From Thermodesulfobacteriota bacterium (GTDB taxonomy: Bacteria; Desulfobacterota; Thermodesulfobacteria; Thermodesulfobacteriales; Thermodesulfatatoraceae), in assembly GCA_013154385.1 (NCBI GenBank), contig JAADCO010000105.1, positions 1-8,153 on the forward strand: a stretch of 8,153 nt of DNA. Reading direction: 5' to 3'. A program made the translations under genes and the position numbers. Shown here one piece after another: positions 5,242 through 8,153 of this stretch. Numbering within the stretch: position 1 is the first letter of the stretch; each line of letters opens with the position of its first letter. The notes under the pieces are model-generated. The model did no database searches and had not been told where the DNA came from. It saw only the letters and a program-made list of their open reading frames with translations.

Positions 5242-6239
5242 TACCAGCCGGCCCCGAAGAGGGCTTCCTTGGCTTCGGCCAGCGTCTGACGCGCAAACCG
5301 GCGGGCCTTTTCGTTGCCCGCCGCCACGATCTCTTCGAAGAGCCCGGGGCGCGATTCGAGCTCCTCTCTCTTTTGCCAGAGGGGACGCAGGCTCTCCACC
5401 ACCTTTTCCGCCAGTTTCTGCTTGCAATCCCGACAGCCGAGCTGCGCCGCCTTGCACGCTTCTATCACCTCGGCCTGCTCCTCGGGCGAGAAGTAAAGCC
5501 GGATGAGATTGAAGGCCACGCACCGATTTTCCGGGTCTCCCGGGTCGCTCTTCCGCGGCCGCTCGGTGTCCGTCACCATGGAGAGGATCTTCCGGCGCAC
5601 CGTTTCCTCGTCGTCGGTGAGAAAGATGGCGTTGCCAAAGCTCTTGCTCATCTTGCGGCCGTCTATCCCGGGGACCTTGGGCACCTCGGAGAGCAGCGGC
5701 TCCGGCAACGGGAAGACCTCGGTCCGGTAGAGGTAGTTGAAGCGCCTGGCAATTTCGCGGGTGAGCTCGAGATGGGGCAACTGATCCACGCCCACGGGGA
5801 CCTTGTGGGCCTTGTAGATGAGGATGTCCGCGGCCTGCAACACCGGATAGCCGAGGAAGCCGTAGGTGGCGAGATCTTTCTGCTTGAGCTCCCGGATCAT
5901 GTCTTTGTAAGTGGGGTTGCGCTCCAGCCAGGAAACCGGCGTGATCATGGCGAAGAGGAGGTTGAGTTCGGCGTGTTCCTTGATGGCGGACTGGATGAAC
6001 AGCACGGATTTTTCCGGATCAAGCCCCACCGTGAGCCATTCCAGGAGCAGTTCCCGGGAGAAAGAGGGGATCTTCTTCGGGTTTTCGTATTCCGTGGTCA
6101 GGGCGTGCCAATCGGCCACGAAGTAGAAGCAGCGATAGTCTTCCTGGAGCTTGAGCCAGTTTTTGAGCACGCCGTGCAGATGACCGAGGTGCAGGGGACC
6201 AGTGGGCCTCATGCCGCTCAAGACGCGTTTTTCACTCAC
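5238..6239 (-). CDS. trpS: Tryptophanyl-tRNA synthetase, iron-sulfur cluster type
   Basis: Class I aminoacyl-tRNA synthetase of 333 aa that charges tRNA-Trp with tryptophan in the cytoplasm. The HIGH-type signature is HLGH (17-20) within GMRPTGPLHLGH, and the second signature is KMSKS (196-200). Other family blocks include YPVLQAADIL (131-140) and VGVDQLPHLELTREIARRFN (149-168). The C-terminal anticodon-binding part holds C240, C262, C269 and C272, spaced C-x21-C-x6-C-x2-C. This nearly equals the C-x22-C-x6-C-x2-C motif that holds a [4Fe-4S] cluster in Thermotoga maritima TrpRS. The start codon is GTG at 6239, needed to include the N-terminal strand before the HIGH region and preceded by GGAGG. 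It overlaps the upstream M50 stop as GTGA. This is the last gene of its operon. Confidence 0.96.
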   Translation of the reverse strand: MSEKRVLSGMRPTGPLHLGHLHGVLKNWLKLQEDYRCFYFVADWHALTTEYENPKKIPSFSRELLLEWLTVGLDPEKSVLFIQSAIKEHAELNLLFAMITPVSWLERNPTYKDMIRELKQKDLATYGFLGYPVLQAADILIYKAHKVPVGVDQLPHLELTREIARRFNYLYRTEVFPLPEPLLSEVPKVPGIDGRKMSKSFGNAIFLTDDEETVRRKILSMVTDTERPRKSDPGDPENRCVAFNLIRLYFSPEEQAEVIEACKAAQLGCRDCKQKLAEKVVESLRPLWQKREELESRPGLFEEIVAAGNEKARRFARQTLAEAKEALFGAGWY

Positions 6240-6895
6240 AGCCAGACGCCTCCACGAAAGATATGACTCAGGTACAGGATCGCCGGGAGTATAATTTTTT
6301 GGATGGTGCCTGTAAAGATGAGAAGGAGCAGGATAATGAAGCCGTAAGGCTCAAGACGTGCGTATTTTAAAGCAAGCTCTCGCGGGAGGAGTCCGGTGAG
6401 GATGCGGCTTCCGTCAAGCGGCGGAATGGGAAGGAGGTTGAAGACGGCAAGCCCGATGTTGAGCTGCACTCCCAACGCCAGCATGAGCATGAGGGGGCGC
6501 CCGAAGAAGACCACGGCCTTTTCTCCGAACAGAGAAAGGGGCCAAAGGAGATAGGGGAAGAACCGCAGGAGCAACCCGCAGAGGGCGGCGAGCAGGAAGT
6601 TCGAGGCCGGACCGGCCAGGGCCACCCACATCATGTCCCGTCGGGGATGGCGGAAGTTGCGCGGATCAACGGGCACGGGTTTGGCCCAGCCGATGGCCTG
6701 GGTGATGATGAAGGCGAGGGTGCCGAAGAGGTCCAGATGCTTGATGGGGTTTAGTGTGAGCCGGCCGGCCATCTTCGGCGTGGGGTCTCCCAGCCAATAC
6801 GCTACGAGCCCGTGCGCTACTTCGTGGACCGTGACCGCGGCCAGCAGGGGGACGGCCATGACGATGAGGAGGTGGAGGTCAGGCAGAAAAGACAT
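6236..6895 (-). CDS. M50 family (site-2 protease type) membrane metalloprotease
   Basis: Integral membrane protein of 219 aa counted from the ATG at 6895. The zinc motif HEVAH (24-28) lies in the first hydrophobic segment, and NLLPIPPLDGSRIL near 153-166 supplies the distal aspartate (D161) typical of M50 proteases. A conserved ALAGPASNFLLA (92-103) lies between. About five to six hydrophobic segments are seen and no PDZ domain, so this is the minimal soluble-domain-free type, similar to the small site-2 protease homologues common in bacteria. Its substrate is unknown. A TTG in frame at 6901 could extend it by two residues, but AAGGAG is placed 7 nt before the ATG and only 1 nt before the TTG, so the ATG is preferred. 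It overlaps the nucleotidyltransferase gene by 17 nt and trpS by 4 nt. Confidence 0.92.
   Translation of the reverse strand: MSFLPDLHLLIVMAVPLLAAVTVHEVAHGLVAYWLGDPTPKMAGRLTLNPIKHLDLFGTLAFIITQAIGWAKPVPVDPRNFRHPRRDMMWVALAGPASNFLLAALCGLLLRFFPYLLWPLSLFGEKAVVFFGRPLMLMLALGVQLNIGLAVFNLLPIPPLDGSRILTGLLPRELALKYARLEPYGFIILLLLIFTGTIQKIILPAILYLSHIFRGGVWL
6249..6253 (-). promoter_or_regulatory. Ribosome binding site fixing the GTG start of trpS
   Basis: GGAGG on the minus strand ends 9 nt before the GTG at 6239. It supports the GTG over the internal ATG at codon 10, which would remove conserved N-terminal sequence. Confidence 0.6.
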
Positions 6896-8153
6896 CGGCA
6901 AACTCCTTCTTCAGGAAGCTCCATTCTTCGGCCTCGTTCCTTACCAGACCGTCGAGTCGGGCGGCGCGCAGTCTTTTTAACATCTCTCCGAGTTTTGGCC
7001 CAGGAGGAATGCCGGCCTGGCGCAACTTTTTGCCGGAAAGAGAGGGTCTGACCGCAAAGAGCTCGCGCAAGGCCCTTTCGATGAGGGGAAAGAGGGCCGG
7101 GTCGCTTGCGGCTTCAGCCACGAGCACCTGAACCGGCAGGCGTTCGAGGAAGAAGACCTTTTCGCTCGTCGGCGCGCGGGAGACGAGGAATTCCCTGCGG
7201 CGCAAAAGCTTTTCGCGCTCTTCAAGGAGTGAGGAGAAGCGGTCCTCGGCCAGACCGCAGAAGGGGGCCTCCTCCCGGCGCGCCAGGAGGAGGGCCAGGG
7301 CCTCGAGCAGGGCTTCTTTCTCGAGTGTGTCACGCAATTTGAAGAGCCGCTCAAGGGTTTCGGGCCCTGCCGGTTGCGAAAAGAGATGCCCGAGGAGGCC
7401 TTCCCCGCGCAACCATTCGATGACCGCGCGCGGGTCCTCTTCTTCGAGCAGGCGCAACCATTCGTTGCGCAACCGCGCGGGGGAAAGGAGCTTCGCCACC
7501 CCCAGCCGCAGGGCCAGGGAAAGGGCCTTCCGGGTGGCCGGGCTCAAGTCCCAGCCGAAGCGGACGGCGTATCTGGCGGCGCGGAATATCCTGGTGGGGT
7601 CGTCAACGAAGCTCAGCGGATGATGGATGCGGATCTTCCCCGCGGCCACGTCCTTGAGCCCGCCGAAGAAGTCTATCAGCCGCCCGAAGTGGGGGCGGGA
7701 AAGGGCCAGGGCAATGGCGTTGACGGTGAAGTCCCGCCGGAAGAGGTCTTCGAAGACGTTTCCGGGGACCACCTGCGGGAGGGCCGCCGGCGCTTCGTAC
7801 TCTTCCCAGCGCGCGCGGGCCAGGTCTATCTCGTAGTCGCCCCAGGTGAACTTGAGGGTGTCGAAGAGGGAGCGCTTGCATCTTCTCGCCCCGAGCTCCT
7901 CTTCCAGCTTCTTTCCCAGCAGCTGCGGATCACCGGCCACGACGAAGTCGAGATCGTGGGGCAAGCGCCCGAGGATCAGGTCGCGCACGGCTCCGCCCAC
8001 CAGATAGGTCTCAACCCCCAGCTCCTGAGAAGCCAGATAGAACCAGGCCAGGAGCTCCCGCAAGGGTTTGGGCACGGCTTCCATCAGAGACGGATGGCGC
8101 GGGAGGGCGAGCCCGGAGAAGAGGAGGGTCTGGGCGGAGACAAGCCCCACGGG
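6879..8153 (-). CDS. Class II tRNA nucleotidyltransferase / poly(A) polymerase family (CCA-adding type), 5' end unresolved
   Basis: Cytoplasmic enzyme expected to add or repair the 3' CCA of tRNAs. Numbering from a GTG at 8150 gives 423 aa. The catalytic head shows YLVGGAVRDLILGR (49-62) and the metal pair D66/D68 in PHDLDF. It continues with RRDFTVNAIAL (138-148) and FVDDPTRIFRAARYAVRFGW (181-200), the usual order in class II enzymes. The rest is the helical neck and body; no HD domain is evident. Whether it adds full CCA, only CC, or only A (or is a poly(A) polymerase) cannot be told. The frame stays open to the window edge with strongly G/C-ending codons, so the gene may begin outside. An internal ATG at 8084, 26 codons before the YLVGG block, is an alternative start but has no visible ribosome site. 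First visible gene of the M50-trpS operon. Confidence 0.9.
   Translation of the reverse strand, partial: PVGLVSAQTLLFSGLALPRHPSLMEAVPKPLRELLAWFYLASQELGVETYLVGGAVRDLILGRLPHDLDFVVAGDPQLLGKKLEEELGARRCKRSLFDTLKFTWGDYEIDLARARWEEYEAPAALPQVVPGNVFEDLFRRDFTVNAIALALSRPHFGRLIDFFGGLKDVAAGKIRIHHPLSFVDDPTRIFRAARYAVRFGWDLSPATRKALSLALRLGVAKLLSPARLRNEWLRLLEEEDPRAVIEWLRGEGLLGHLFSQPAGPETLERLFKLRDTLEKEALLEALALLLARREEAPFCGLAEDRFSSLLEEREKLLRRREFLVSRAPTSEKVFFLERLPVQVLVAEAASDPALFPLIERALRELFAVRPSLSGKKLRQAGIPPGPKLGEMLKRLRAARLDGLVRNEAEEWSFLKKEFADVFSA
6903..6908 (-). promoter_or_regulatory. Ribosome binding site fixing the ATG start of the M50 protease gene
   Basis: AAGGAG on the minus strand, inside the 3' end of the nucleotidyltransferase gene, lies 7 nt before the ATG at 6895. 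It is far too close to the alternative TTG at 6901, so it decides the start. Confidence 0.65.

Noticed and set aside
5373..6266. Plus-strand open frame of 297 codons
   Set aside because: It is antisense to trpS, which has both class I synthetase signatures; the plus-strand translation shows no recognisable domain.
6896..6901. TTG start two codons upstream for the M50 protease
   Set aside because: The ribosome site AAGGAG would be only 1 nt away; it is correctly spaced for the ATG at 6895.

Overview
The window is a compact, GC-rich bacterial chromosome segment with eight protein-coding genes (one cut by the left edge, one probably cut by the right edge) and almost no spare DNA. Three things point to an anaerobic, probably thermophilic, sulfur-metabolising bacterium such as a member of the Thermodesulfobacteriota: a ferrous-iron uptake operon, a short assimilatory-type siroheme/[4Fe-4S] reductase of the kind known from sulfate reducers, and a tryptophanyl-tRNA synthetase with an iron-sulfur type cysteine motif. 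This assignment is inference; no rRNA or other marker gene is present.

Layout. Positions 1-62 (+) are the last 19 codons of a protein whose tail resembles a PEP-CTERM sorting signal. Positions 78-2837 (-) hold an operon read fur-family regulator, feoA, feoB. A 185-bp intergenic region (2838-3022) carries candidate overlapping divergent promoters and two inverted repeats. Positions 3023-4555 (+) encode a multidomain HD-GYP protein: an N-terminal domain resembling the ribosomal L7/L12 C-terminal domain, a 7 x 21-bp tandem-repeat linker, four membrane segments and an HD-GYP domain. Positions 4594-5241 (+) encode the siroheme reductase-like protein, with a candidate promoter placed so close to the ATG that its mRNA may be leaderless. 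On the minus strand, 5238-8153 is a tightly overlapping run read tRNA nucleotidyltransferase, M50 site-2 protease family protein, trpS. trpS meets the reductase gene tail to tail with the stop codons overlapping by 2 nt.

How the genes fit together. The Fur-type regulator probably controls its own operon and Fe(II) import by FeoAB. Two other products in the window are predicted to use iron-sulfur clusters (the reductase and TrpRS), so iron supply is a loose common theme, although these genes are in separate transcription units. The nucleotidyltransferase-M50-trpS run is a translation-coupled housekeeping operon. The HD-GYP protein is the most unusual gene in domain make-up, and it carries a GYL in place of the signature GYP. 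I found no mobile element, CRISPR array, tRNA or rRNA gene.
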